Both the position numbers and the translations under genes were made by a program. DNA of 46,565 nt from an uncultured Ruminococcus sp. (GTDB lineage Bacteria > Bacillota > Clostridia > Oscillospirales > Ruminococcaceae): assembly GCA_947624295.1 (NCBI GenBank), contig CANQJV010000015.1, positions 1 to 46,565 on the forward strand, given 5' to 3'. Shown here piece after piece: positions 17,952 to 25,089 of the stretch; position 1 is the first letter of the stretch, and every line of letters begins with the position of its first letter. Below the pieces are notes generated by a model. It did no database searches, was not told where the DNA came from, and saw nothing but the letters and a program-made list of their open reading frames with translations.

Positions 17952-17975
17952 GCGATGAGGGGAAACCCTCACCGC
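17952..17975 (+). promoter_or_regulatory. Stable intercistronic hairpin after backbone pilin
   Basis: GCGATGAGGG pairs with CCCTCACCGC (one mismatch) around a GAAA tetraloop. No U-tract follows; 11 bases later is the sortase ribosome site. It looks like an mRNA-stabilising or processing hairpin that would favour pilin over sortase message, not a terminator. Confidence 0.6.
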
Positions 17976-17995
17976 AGCAGCAAGGAGAGACTCAT

Positions 17996-18817
17996 ATGAA
18001 ACAGCGTATTTTGTCATTTTTAGCGTTTGTAATGCTGGTTGTGGGTCTGTCCCTGCTGCTGTATCCGTCAGTCAGCAACTATATAAATTCTCAACGGCAA
18101 AGACGGGCAATTTTCAACTATATAGCATCAGCGGAAAGTATTCCGGAAGAAGATTATTCGGCTTACCTCGAAAAAGCGTCTGCTTTCAATAAAAAATTGA
18201 TTACAGGTCAATATTTGCTGATGAACCTTCCCCCTGATTTACTGGAAGAATATTATTCAGTCCTTGATATTACAGGGAACGGCATAATCGGCTATATCAG
18301 CGTACCTGTAGCGGATATTATGTTACCGCTTTATCACGGCACAAGTGAGGCAGTTTTGCAGGACGGCGCAGGTCACATAGAAGGGTCATCTTTTCCGATT
18401 GACGGGGAAACTGTTCATGCGGTAGTTTCAGGTCATCGTGGTTTGCCGTCAGCGTTATTGTTCACGGATTTGGACAAAGTGAATGTTGGCGATACATTTA
18501 TTTTCTACGTCCTGAACGAATCATATGTTTACAAAGTGAACAGCATTGAAACGGTTGAACCGACAGATGTGCAGTCATTGCGCCTGTTTGAGGGGAAAAA
18601 TTACTGTACACTGGTTACTTGCACGCCCTACGGAATAAACACACATCGACTTCTGATTCACGGAGAATTGCTGAAAGAAGAAGAGGCTGAAAAAGAACTT
18701 GTTATTCAATCGGGAGCAAAGCCTGTTGATACAAAAATAATTTTAATCATTTGTGAAATACCGGTGATATTGCTTGCTGTAGTAATTTCCGCACGCCGTT
18801 CACAAAAAAAGAGGTGA
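17996..18817 (+). CDS. Class C sortase (pilin polymerase)
   Basis: A 273-residue membrane transpeptidase expected to link the pilins through their LPxTG motifs. An N-terminal membrane helix (about 5-25) and a C-terminal helix (about 248-265) followed by a basic tail are typical of class C. The catalytic His lies in VSGHRGLPSA, the Cys in TLVTCTPYGINTHRLLI, and the catalytic Arg is in the same segment. The lid region before the core (about 60-85) lacks a clear DPF/W motif. The ATG has AAGGAG nine bases upstream. Confidence 0.93.
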   Translation: MKQRILSFLAFVMLVVGLSLLLYPSVSNYINSQRQRRAIFNYIASAESIPEEDYSAYLEKASAFNKKLITGQYLLMNLPPDLLEEYYSVLDITGNGIIGYISVPVADIMLPLYHGTSEAVLQDGAGHIEGSSFPIDGETVHAVVSGHRGLPSALLFTDLDKVNVGDTFIFYVLNESYVYKVNSIETVEPTDVQSLRLFEGKNYCTLVTCTPYGINTHRLLIHGELLKEEEAEKELVIQSGAKPVDTKIILIICEIPVILLAVVISARRSQKKR

Positions 18818-18823
18818 TATATT

Positions 18824-19969
18824 TTGTCAATCAAGCGTTTATGTAAATATTTTACAATAATTATTTCAGTAGTATGTCTGATGTGTTTCAGTATCGTCGG
18901 TCATGCGGAAACTGAAAACTATTCAATAAGAATACAGTTTACTGTCGAATCAAAACCGGCTTCAGGCTCATCGTTCAAAATATATTATGCTATGAATACA
19001 AGCGGTGAATTGTCTGGAGGTTTTGCAAATCTCAATGTTGAAACGGGTGACCTTTCCGACAGCAAAAATGTCAATCGCCTTGCATCTACGCTTGCCGCAT
19101 ACACCATGACAGGCGTTGCAAAGCCTGTTTCTGTTGCAAAAACTGACGGTTTAGGTTGTGCGACTTTCGCAGGGCTTTCCGACGGAATTTACCTTGTTAC
19201 AGGGACTTCCGTGATTATAGATAACGTTGTGTACACGCCAAAGCCGACATTGATTGATTTCAAAAACGCTACGGGCTCCACGGTCACGGCAGGCATAAAA
19301 TACGCAATTACTGCCGATGCATCTGATGTGAATACTCCTATTTCACGTACTGTCAAGAAAATATGGGACGACGGCAACAGCAGTTCACGCCCTGAATCCG
19401 TAACAGTTCAGCTATATCAAAACGAAACTTTATATGATGAGGAAATTCTTTCTGCTGAAAACAATTGGGAGTACACGTGGGATAGCCTTAATCCACGCTA
19501 TGACTGGAATGTTGTGGAAACATCAGTTCCTGACGGCTATACAGTTTCCCTGACTCTCGATGACAAAATATTTACTGTTGAAAATAAAGGACAATCTATC
19601 GGTACATTTGTGACGAACACAGGCACATCAACTCCCACAACTGCTTATGTTTCGGGAGCTGATACGAGTACTGCCACTGTAGATACGGCGGTTACGGGTA
19701 CGGAAACTACAGATACAGCAATTACGGGAAATGGCACATCTTCGTCAACTGTTTTAACAAATGCGACAAATCCAAAAAATTCCTCACCAAAATCAAATGT
19801 TACAACTTACAGAAATCCATACATTCCGACACCTACAAACAATAATACAAATCAGTCGAAATTACCGCAAACAGGGCAATTATGGTATCCTGTACCGATT
19901 CTTTTTGTACTGGGATTGATTTTGTTTTTCATCGGAATTGCTTTCGGAGATGAAAATGAAAAAGGGTAA
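18824..19969 (+). CDS. Minor pilin with Cna_B domain, LPQTG
   Basis: A 381-residue secreted protein, probably the pilus base or ancillary subunit. The signal peptide runs to about residue 29 (GHAET). A first beta domain (about 30-165) is followed by a Cna_B domain beginning TVKKIWDDGNSSSRPESVTV, with the E-box-like VVETSVPDGYTV. A Thr/Ser/Asn-rich wall-spanning linker leads to LPQTGQ, a membrane helix and a short charged tail. It starts with TTG at 18824, supported by GAGGTGAT at good spacing. The gene lies seven bases after the sortase C gene. Confidence 0.87.
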   Translation: MSIKRLCKYFTIIISVVCLMCFSIVGHAETENYSIRIQFTVESKPASGSSFKIYYAMNTSGELSGGFANLNVETGDLSDSKNVNRLASTLAAYTMTGVAKPVSVAKTDGLGCATFAGLSDGIYLVTGTSVIIDNVVYTPKPTLIDFKNATGSTVTAGIKYAITADASDVNTPISRTVKKIWDDGNSSSRPESVTVQLYQNETLYDEEILSAENNWEYTWDSLNPRYDWNVVETSVPDGYTVSLTLDDKIFTVENKGQSIGTFVTNTGTSTPTTAYVSGADTSTATVDTAVTGTETTDTAITGNGTSSSTVLTNATNPKNSSPKSNVTTYRNPYIPTPTNNNTNQSKLPQTGQLWYPVPILFVLGLILFFIGIAFGDENEKG

Positions 19970-20591
19970 AAGAATAGCGTTCATATTGTCGGGAATAGTG
20001 CTTATGGTTTCGGCAGCAGGGCTTGCCTCGCATAATCTCCATGAGGACACGCTTGCTTCTGAATCGGCATCGTCTGTTCTGGAGAGGTTCAGCGATGAGC
20101 GTGAAAAACAGATAGAATCCACTGAAAAACCGTCACTTCCTACGGGGATTACAGGCGAAATTGTTGAAGAAACAACGATTTCGCCCGATATGCCTATGCC
20201 GACAATCTTAATAGACGGTGTGCCATATATTGGTACATTGACCATTCCTGCACTTGGAATTGAACTTCCTGTTGCGGAAAACTGGGATTATGCACAGATG
20301 AAAATCTCACCTTGTCGGTATGAAGGTTCAGTTTACAAAAATAATCTGGTTATTTGCGCCCACAATTACAGTACTCACTTCAGAAATATAAAAGATTTAC
20401 AAAATGGCGATGATGTGATTTTCGTTGATGCAGTTGGAAATGAGTTTAATTATCATGTTGAACTTGTTGAAACTCTCTCGCCTACTGCAATCAGTGAAAT
20501 GATTTCATCAAAATACGATTTAAGCCTGTTTACCTGCAATTACGCCGGAAATGCTCGTGTGACAGTACGGTGCAATCAGGTGAAGGAATAA
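19956..20591 (+). CDS. Second sortase, possible pilus anchor
   Basis: A 211-residue sortase-fold protein with one N-terminal membrane helix. The catalytic His is in VICAHNYSTHF, the Cys in LFTCNYAGNARVTVRC, and the Arg is in the same segment. The class is not settled: it lacks the C-terminal helix of class C and is not a standard class A or B sequence. It may attach the finished pilus to the wall via the minor pilin. ATG 19956 is preferred because GGAG lies six bases upstream. Its start overlaps the end of the minor pilin by 14 bases, so the two are translationally coupled. Confidence 0.82.
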   Translation: MKKGKRIAFILSGIVLMVSAAGLASHNLHEDTLASESASSVLERFSDEREKQIESTEKPSLPTGITGEIVEETTISPDMPMPTILIDGVPYIGTLTIPALGIELPVAENWDYAQMKISPCRYEGSVYKNNLVICAHNYSTHFRNIKDLQNGDDVIFVDAVGNEFNYHVELVETLSPTAISEMISSKYDLSLFTCNYAGNARVTVRCNQVKE

Positions 20592-20608
20592 ATTCAAGGT
20601 GGTGCAAT

Positions 20609-20773
20609 ATGGTTATTTTGCATCAGCATAGTGCAGAAACATATCAGAAAATGATGCCTTTGTTTGCGAAAAATGACTGTGTTTGTGCTGTTCATCTCAC
20701 ACGAACACCTTACGAACACCACAAAAATGCGATTTACAGACAATCATACTACAAAAAGTGCTGTCCAATTTAA
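20609..20773 (+). CDS. Possible 54-residue Cys/His-rich protein
   Basis: An ATG with AAGGTGGT at good spacing opens a 54-codon frame 17 bases after the second sortase and ends inside the loop of the operon terminator. The product is rich in His, Tyr and Cys, has no signal peptide or membrane helix and matches no family I know. Its position and ribosome site favour a real last gene of the pilus operon, but it could be chance. Confidence 0.35.
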   Translation: MVILHQHSAETYQKMMPLFAKNDCVCAVHLTRTPYEHHKNAIYRQSYYKKCCPI

Positions 20774-20791
20774 CTGATAGGACAGCACTTT
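20755..20791 (+). terminator. Pilus operon terminator
   Basis: AAAGTGCTGTCC and GGACAGCACTTT form a perfect 12 bp stem with a 13-base loop, followed by ATCTATTTTAT. Strong hairpin, moderate U-tract. Confidence 0.85.
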
Positions 20792-20800
20792 ATCTATTTT

Positions 20801-20871
20801 ATACTAATTTCGTTCTAAAAAATGTGCAGGATATTCGCAAAGATTATCAGGTTTTAGAATGAAATTAGTAT
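20801..20871. repeat. Inverted repeat element, 71 bp
   Basis: ATACTAATTTCGTTCTAAAA and its near-exact complement (one G-T position) flank a 31-base centre. This may be a tiny MITE or a hairpin. A shorter related stretch (TTTTGAATGAAATTA) occurs near 21132-21146. Confidence 0.6.
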
Positions 20872-20901
20872 TATACTATTTTATTAAAAGGAGTGGACAT
20901 T

Positions 20902-21046
20902 TAGGGCAATATCGCATAGAACTGAAAATACAGATACATAAACAAATTTTTCGTAAGATTGTATAAAAATAGTACATTTTAGCTGACGTTCAACAAGAAA
21001 TTTTAGTGTAAAATAACGAAAAATACAAGCGAACTTTGTGCGGTGT
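20902..21046 (+). repeat. MITE-like repeat, copy f
   Basis: Family copy in the orientation of copy a. Its left end is TTAGGGCAATATCGCATAG. The usual right end TTGCCTTA is missing and is replaced at 21046 by the start of another inverted-repeat element. The bases AGGAGTGGACA, also found at the IS1-like element end at 46162, lie just before it. Confidence 0.75.
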
Positions 21047-21207
21047 CACGGAAATCAATTTTGTTGATAAAATCATTTAACTAATATAATTTTATATGGT
21101 CTATGTTAGAATTAGAATCATTTTCAGGTGATTTTGAATGAAATTACTCTTCAAAATGCTATAAAACACTGTTACAAATCAGATTTTTTGAAAATTGATT
21201 TCCGTGA
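21046..21207. repeat. 162 bp element with perfect 17 bp inverted ends
   Basis: TCACGGAAATCAATTTT (21046-21062) is exactly complementary to 21191-21207. The interior is AT-rich and non-coding. It adjoins the truncated end of MITE copy f, so it may have inserted into it. Together with the neighbouring promoters and a short frame this accounts for the 20.8-21.65 kb gap. Confidence 0.65.
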
Positions 21208-21224
21208 ATTTTCATATAATGTTA

Positions 21225-21253
21225 TTGACTTTATCAGCATAATGTGATATAAT
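21225..21253 (+). promoter_or_regulatory. Promoter upstream of repeat-protein gene (distal)
   Basis: TTGACT (21225-21230), 17 bases, TATAAT (21248-21253). The next large gene begins 400 bases later, so the transcript would have a very long leader or be a small RNA. An AACAAAAT/ATTTTGTT hairpin lies about 50 bases downstream. Confidence 0.6.
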
Positions 21254-21429
21254 ATTATTATAGTAAACAACATAAACAATTCTATATTAACAAGTTGAAA
21301 CAAAATTAGTATACTATTTATTTTGTTGCTCCTGCATTATATCTTTTCATTTAATTTTAGCAAAATAGCTGAATCATTTGTGTATTTCATTCCATTCACA
21401 GATAACATCTATATGAATAATAAAATTAT

Positions 21430-21457
21430 TTGCAAAAGTGTTTAAATGTGATATAAT
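21430..21457 (+). promoter_or_regulatory. Promoter upstream of repeat-protein gene (proximal)
   Basis: TTGCAA (21430-21435), 16 bases, TATAAT (21452-21457). The dyad CTCATAA/TTATGAG (21461-21484) overlaps the predicted start, a possible operator. Confidence 0.55.
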
Positions 21458-21496
21458 ACACTCATAAATAAGTGAGCTTATGAGTAATTATAAACT

Positions 21497-21601
21497 ATGG
21501 CAACATCATTTACTTTTACACGAAAACATGGTAAATATAGTACAAAGATTAACGGAAAAACTTTCGAATCTCGCAGATTTGAGAAGAAAATCAACTGTTG
21601 A
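21497..21601 (+). CDS. Possible 34-residue peptide
   Basis: A short frame (MATSFTFTRKHGKYSTKING...) follows the proximal promoter and its dyad. It has no visible ribosome site. The basic sequence could be a decayed piece of a larger gene. Weakly supported. Confidence 0.18.
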   Translation: MATSFTFTRKHGKYSTKINGKTFESRRFEKKINC

Positions 21602-21653
21602 TAATGTTTTTGTAATTTGCTATGAATAAAAATTTGAAAGTACGGTGTTTTAT

Positions 21654-22811
21654 ATGTCTATCAGTTCACTTTATGATATTGCTAAACAATATGCAGATAA
21701 AATTATGCTCGAACAGCCGAGTTTCTTTTCCGGAAGCGGCGGTTCTCTTACTCTTATCACCTGCGAAAATGATGAGATTATTTTCGGCATAACAAGCATA
21801 AGAGTTACAGACGGCAGAATTATAACAATCCCGTCTGAATATAATGCTATTGCCTCTATGGTTGTCGAAAACAAGGGCAGAGCATTTGAAATGGTAACAA
21901 TTTCATTCTACGACTACAGCGTGACACTCCCCACGCCTTACTGCCTTAATCTTCTCCTGCGTGCAAATGATGCAAATAACAGCTGTCGTATTGCCACTTC
22001 AACAGAGGAAAGCATTTCGGCATTACAACTCAAAAAGCAGTTTATTGCTGAACAGTCCGACACTGATAATAACGATATACCTTCGGAATTTATGGACGGT
22101 TTTGATTTTGGTTCGGGTAATCCGTTCGATGATACAAGTTTTGATGAAGAACCTGTTGCTGAAACTCAAACAGAAGAAGAAACTGGTGCTTTCGAGTACA
22201 CTGACCCCGTCCCCGATACGAATTACCAACAGCCTTATATGAATCAGCCCTATGGACAGCCACAGCAATTCCCAAACTCGCCTTATCAGAATCCCAACTC
22301 TGCACCTGCTGCAAATCAGCCTTACGGTTATCCGCAACAACAGCCTTACGGTTACCCACAACAACAACCTTATGGTTATCCACAGCAACCTTATGTCTAT
22401 CCACAACAACCTTATGGATACTCACAACAACCCTACGGTTATCCGCAACAGCAACCTTACGGCTACCCGCAGCAACAGCCCTACGGTTATCCGCAACAAC
22501 AGCCTTATGGTTATCCTCAGCAACAGCCGACTCAAAGCGTTTATGTTGACAATGCTAACCCCTATAACGTCAATCCACAAGGTTCTGTACAAAATTCAAT
22601 TCCGGTACAGGATACAAGCGCACCAAATTACGAAACAGAACAGAATATGATGCAGAAAAAACTTGCTGACCTTATCGGCAACACTTCAAATCCTGCTGAT
22701 AATACGGATAATCCTGCTCCCGAACACGAAATCTCAAAAGAGGAAATGCTCCGCAGAATGAATCAGGAAAAGAAATCAGCTAAAGGTGGTTTCTTTGGCA
22801 GGAAATCTTAA
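21654..22811 (+). CDS. PYGYPQQ-repeat protein, degenerate deaminase-like head
   Basis: A 385-residue protein with no signal peptide. The first ~120 residues form a globular domain. The spacing of [11 protein letters not shown] and [11 protein letters not shown] recalls the two zinc-binding motifs of cytidine deaminases, but most ligand cysteines are absent, so any such domain would be inactive; this resemblance is tentative. A linker rich in Asp/Glu follows. Nine tandem [15 protein letters not shown] units fill residues 223-291, then a disordered tail with a basic end ([11 protein letters not shown]). ATG 21654 follows a weak site. The lipoprotein gene begins 27 bases later and is probably in the same transcript. 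The function is unknown; the repeat may be an assembly or phase-separating region. Confidence 0.7.
   Translation: MSISSLYDIAKQYADKIMLEQPSFFSGSGGSLTLITCENDEIIFGITSIRVTDGRIITIPSEYNAIASMVVENKGRAFEMVTISFYDYSVTLPTPYCLNLLLRANDANNSCRIATSTEESISALQLKKQFIAEQSDTDNNDIPSEFMDGFDFGSGNPFDDTSFDEEPVAETQTEEETGAFEYTDPVPDTNYQQPYMNQPYGQPQQFPNSPYQNPNSAPAANQPYGYPQQQPYGYPQQQPYGYPQQPYVYPQQPYGYSQQPYGYPQQQPYGYPQQQPYGYPQQQPYGYPQQQPTQSVYVDNANPYNVNPQGSVQNSIPVQDTSAPNYETEQNMMQKKLADLIGNTSNPADNTDNPAPEHEISKEEMLRRMNQEKKSAKGGFFGRKS
22320..22526 (+). repeat. Nine tandem PYGYPQQ-coding repeats
   Basis: In-frame 21 and 24 bp units (7 or 8 codons) within the repeat-protein gene: two 8s, three 7s, four 8s. Codon third positions vary between units (CCT/CCC, GGT/GGC, CAA/CAG), so the array is not freshly expanded except possibly at its end. 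Confidence 0.9.
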
Positions 22812-22875
22812 ATCAGTAAACAATTAAGGAGATTTATAATGAAAAAAATTTTTAACTTTACTCTTGCTTTAACAC
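22772..22875 (+). repeat. Direct duplication, copy 1
   Basis: About 100 bases covering the 3' end of the repeat-protein gene and the 5' end of the lipoprotein gene. It recurs at 23601-23700 with scattered changes. Confidence 0.75.
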
Positions 22876-23612
22876 TTGCGGTTTCTCTTGTGGGCTGCGG
22901 AAACAGTTCAAATGAAAGCGGTTCTGAAATCGAAAATACACCGTCTTCTGTTGAGTCAGAATCGGAATCAGAAAACAGTTCAGCAGGAGAATCAGAAGAA
23001 GAACAAGAGGAAACAACTTCTGCTGAATCACCATTCCTGCTTATTGACGGACTATATATGCCTCTCCCTAAGGGTTTTACCCGTGAGGAAGATGATAAAA
23101 TGCTTGACGCTTTTTATTACTATGTTCATAGTGGTTTATCTTCTGCAAATGATAAGATATACTATAATTTTTATGATGATATTTCTTATGGTACATGGGA
23201 TAGCGATCTTGAAAATTTCACCTGCAAAGATGTTGTTGATATGGGGATAATGAGTACAGATCAGGAAGGGCTTATAAGAGTTGTTTTTGATAATTTCCTT
23301 GAAAAAACTGTTGAAACAGAAGAAGATGTTGAAGTCAACGGTTATCCGTTTATCAAGCAGACAGGTACAATCAAAGCTGCTTATGATGACGAATCTACTT
23401 TTGCTTCCAAAGACCCTGCTGACCAGGTTACAGTATACTACATAACATATTATGGTGCAATGAATCTTAAGGAAGCGAATGACCGTAATATTCCTATGAT
23501 GTGGTACTGCTTTTCAGAGGCAAAAGACGAATCAACAAAAACAGAAATGGCAGATATTATGACAGAATGTATGGCTGGAGTGAAATTCAGCGAAGAGGAA
23601 GAAATCAGCTAA
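22839..23612 (+). CDS. Lipoprotein of unknown function
   Basis: A 257-residue secreted lipoprotein. The signal peptide ends in the lipobox LVGC (Cys about residue 20), followed by a Ser/Glu-rich linker (about 21-65). A globular domain of about 190 residues rich in aromatic residues then begins SPFLLIDGLYMPLPKGFTRE. No family is recognised. The ATG has AAGGAG seven bases upstream. The last codons (EEIS and the stop) lie in the duplicated sequence, read in a different frame from the upstream copy. The C-terminus was therefore probably created by a recombination junction. Confidence 0.8.
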   Translation: MKKIFNFTLALTLAVSLVGCGNSSNESGSEIENTPSSVESESESENSSAGESEEEQEETTSAESPFLLIDGLYMPLPKGFTREEDDKMLDAFYYYVHSGLSSANDKIYYNFYDDISYGTWDSDLENFTCKDVVDMGIMSTDQEGLIRVVFDNFLEKTVETEEDVEVNGYPFIKQTGTIKAAYDDESTFASKDPADQVTVYYITYYGAMNLKEANDRNIPMMWYCFSEAKDESTKTEMADIMTECMAGVKFSEEEEIS

Positions 23613-23700
23613 AGGCGGTTTCTTTGGCAGAAAATCTTAAATCAATAAATATTAAAAAAATTTTAATGAGAAAAATTTATAACTTTGCTATTGCAAAACT
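23601..23700 (+). repeat. Direct duplication, copy 2 with decayed gene start
   Basis: Second copy of the 22772-22875 sequence. It preserves the coding for the repeat-protein tail out of frame and then a decayed start of the lipoprotein signal peptide (MRKIYNFAIAKL compared with MKKIFNFTLALT). It marks a former tandem copy of the lipoprotein gene. Confidence 0.75.
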
Positions 23701-23730
23701 ATTGAAACAGAAGAATAGGAATGATATAAA

Positions 23731-23955
23731 ATGAAAAATGATAAAAAATATGATTTTATATGTAACTTTTTACCCTGTTTAAGTTCAATTTTTATTGCAA
23801 TAAATTCGGCTTATGTGATAAATTACAAGCCGAAAGTAGGTTCTTATCATATATTTCTATGTGCAGCTTTTGGAATATTACTTGTTTTGTTTTCAGTATG
23901 GGCGATTATAAATTGCATAATAATTTTGAGAAAAAAAGAAAAAATTTTATTATAG
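23731..23955 (+). CDS. Small two-helix membrane protein, possibly frameshifted
   Basis: A 74-residue protein with membrane helices at about 11-30 and 42-66 and a basic tail, with AGGA upstream of the ATG. No family is recognised. Directly after A7 and A6 runs at its end, the -1 frame continues as a hydrophobic stretch (FIIVLLILTILLFILGAKS) to a stop at 24032. A single-base change would therefore give a ~99-residue protein with a third helix. The rest of the 23956-24150 gap is AT-rich; a weak hairpin with seven T lies at 23996-24030. Confidence 0.5.
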   Translation: MKNDKKYDFICNFLPCLSSIFIAINSAYVINYKPKVGSYHIFLCAAFGILLVLFSVWAIINCIIILRKKEKILL

Positions 23956-24152
23956 TATTATTGATATTGACAATTTTGTTGTTCATACTGGGAGCAAAAA
24001 GTACTTTACCTTATTGCAGGGACTTTTTTTAAGGCAGAAAAACAATTACTATGCAAATTAACTCTTTGAGAAATCATCTTTATATCATTTTATTAAAAAA
24101 TCAATGAAATATTTGTCAGATTTAGTTATAATATTATTTTTTTATTTTCCTA

Positions 24153-24181
24153 TTGATTTTTTCTGAAATGTGTGGTATAAT
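24153..24181 (+). promoter_or_regulatory. tRNA-Ser promoter
   Basis: TTGATT (24153-24158), 17 bases, TATAAT (24176-24181). The predicted start lies a few bases before the tRNA. Confidence 0.75.
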
Positions 24182-24190
24182 TAAAATGTT

Positions 24191-24281
24191 GGAGACGTAT
24201 CGAAGTGGTCATAACGAGCCTGACTCGAAATCAGGTTGCCCCTCAAAAGGCACGTGGGTTCAAATCCCACCGTCTCCGCCA
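24191..24281 (+). tRNA. tRNA-Ser, anticodon CGA
   Basis: Ninety-one bases with a 7 bp acceptor stem (GGAGACG/CGTCTCC), discriminator G and an encoded CCA end. The anticodon stem CCTGA/TCAGG carries the loop CTCGAAA, giving CGA (reads UCG). A long variable arm (GCCCCTCAAAAGGC) confirms serine class, and the T arm GTGGG-TTCAAAT-CCCAC is intact. Confidence 0.97.
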
Positions 24282-24284
24282 ACC

Positions 24285-24315
24285 AAAGCCCGTAGATTCC
24301 GTGTCTATGGGTTTT
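24285..24315 (+). terminator. tRNA-Ser terminator
   Basis: AAAGCCCGTAGA pairs with TCTATGGGTTTT (12 bp with two G-U pairs) around a seven-base loop, just after the tRNA. Confidence 0.7.
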
Positions 24316-24385
24316 CTTGATTTTCAGGCAAATTTAGTGGAAATAATAATTTATAAGGTAATTTATTTATTTTCACTGAACTCTA

Positions 24386-24414
24386 TTGCAAATTTGTAAA
24401 AAATGTGTTATAAT
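24386..24414 (+). promoter_or_regulatory. Rrf2 regulator promoter
   Basis: TTGCAA (24386-24391), 17 bases, TATAAT (24409-24414), only 21 bases before the start codon. Confidence 0.7.
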
Positions 24415-24435
24415 AGCTGAAAAGGAAGTGATTTT

Positions 24436-24864
24436 ATGAAAATTTCAACAAAAGGAAGATATGCATTAAGAATGATTGCTGAACTCGCATTAAATCAGGA
24501 AAATGCTTTTGTATCGCTGAAAGATATTGCTGAACATCAGAATATATCAAAAAAATATCTTGAACAAATTGTCCCTATGCTTAACAAAAGCGGTATTCTC
24601 CGCACAAATCGTGGCAATAAAGGCGGATATATGCTTGCAAGACCTGCCGGTGAAATCACTGTAGGCGATATTTTAAGGGCTACTGAAGGTTCTCTCGCAC
24701 CTGTTGCCTGCCTTGAATTTGAACCAAATACCTGCAAAAGAGCAAACGAATGTTCTACGCTGTTTGTGTGGGAAGGTCTTTACAAGGCAGTTACTGATTA
24801 CCTTGACAGTATCACTGTTCAGGATATTATCGACAGGAAACTTAATCTTGACAATTCTGACTGA
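24436..24864 (+). CDS. Rrf2 family transcriptional regulator, IscR-like cysteines
   Basis: A 142-residue DNA-binding regulator of the Rrf2 family (IscR, CymR). The N-terminus MKISTKGRYALRMI and the winged helix-turn-helix (SLKDIAEHQNISKKYLEQI) are standard. Three cysteines (Cys92, Cys100, Cys106) sit in the region where IscR binds its iron-sulfur cluster, with spacing CX7CX5C, slightly wider than in E. coli IscR. It may sense Fe-S or redox state, or cysteine metabolism like CymR. No isc or cys genes are adjacent, so it acts elsewhere or on itself. AAGGAAGTGA lies upstream of the ATG. Confidence 0.9.
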   Translation: MKISTKGRYALRMIAELALNQENAFVSLKDIAEHQNISKKYLEQIVPMLNKSGILRTNRGNKGGYMLARPAGEITVGDILRATEGSLAPVACLEFEPNTCKRANECSTLFVWEGLYKAVTDYLDSITVQDIIDRKLNLDNSD

Positions 24865-25028
24865 AATAGACTTACTCAGAATCAGTTTGTGACAAATGGC
24901 AAAATATTTTATCAAATGTTATGTATCATTTTCCGGGAAATCGAATATGTTATCCATGTTTAACATCTGATTACGCCTGTTTTTCACCGTGTTAGTACAG
25001 ATTAACAAAAAAATTCAAATTATTTCGT

Positions 25029-25078
25029 CTTTTCGTGCCTCTAAATTCACTTATATATAGAAAGACTTGCACGAAAGG
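25029..25078. promoter_or_regulatory. Dyad upstream of sigma factor gene
   Basis: CTTTTCGTGC and GCACGAAAGG can pair over 10 bp with one G-U. The right arm includes part of the ribosome site AAAGGAG. If transcription starts upstream, the site would be hidden in the RNA. If the TATATA in the loop is the -10, the arms are DNA operator half-sites instead. Confidence 0.45.
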
Positions 25079-25089
25079 AGTTTTTGACA

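Noticed and set aside
22320-22526. Regular repeats resembling a CRISPR array
   Set aside because: The units are 21 or 24 bp, in frame, without unique spacers, and encode PYGYPQQ repeats in a real gene.
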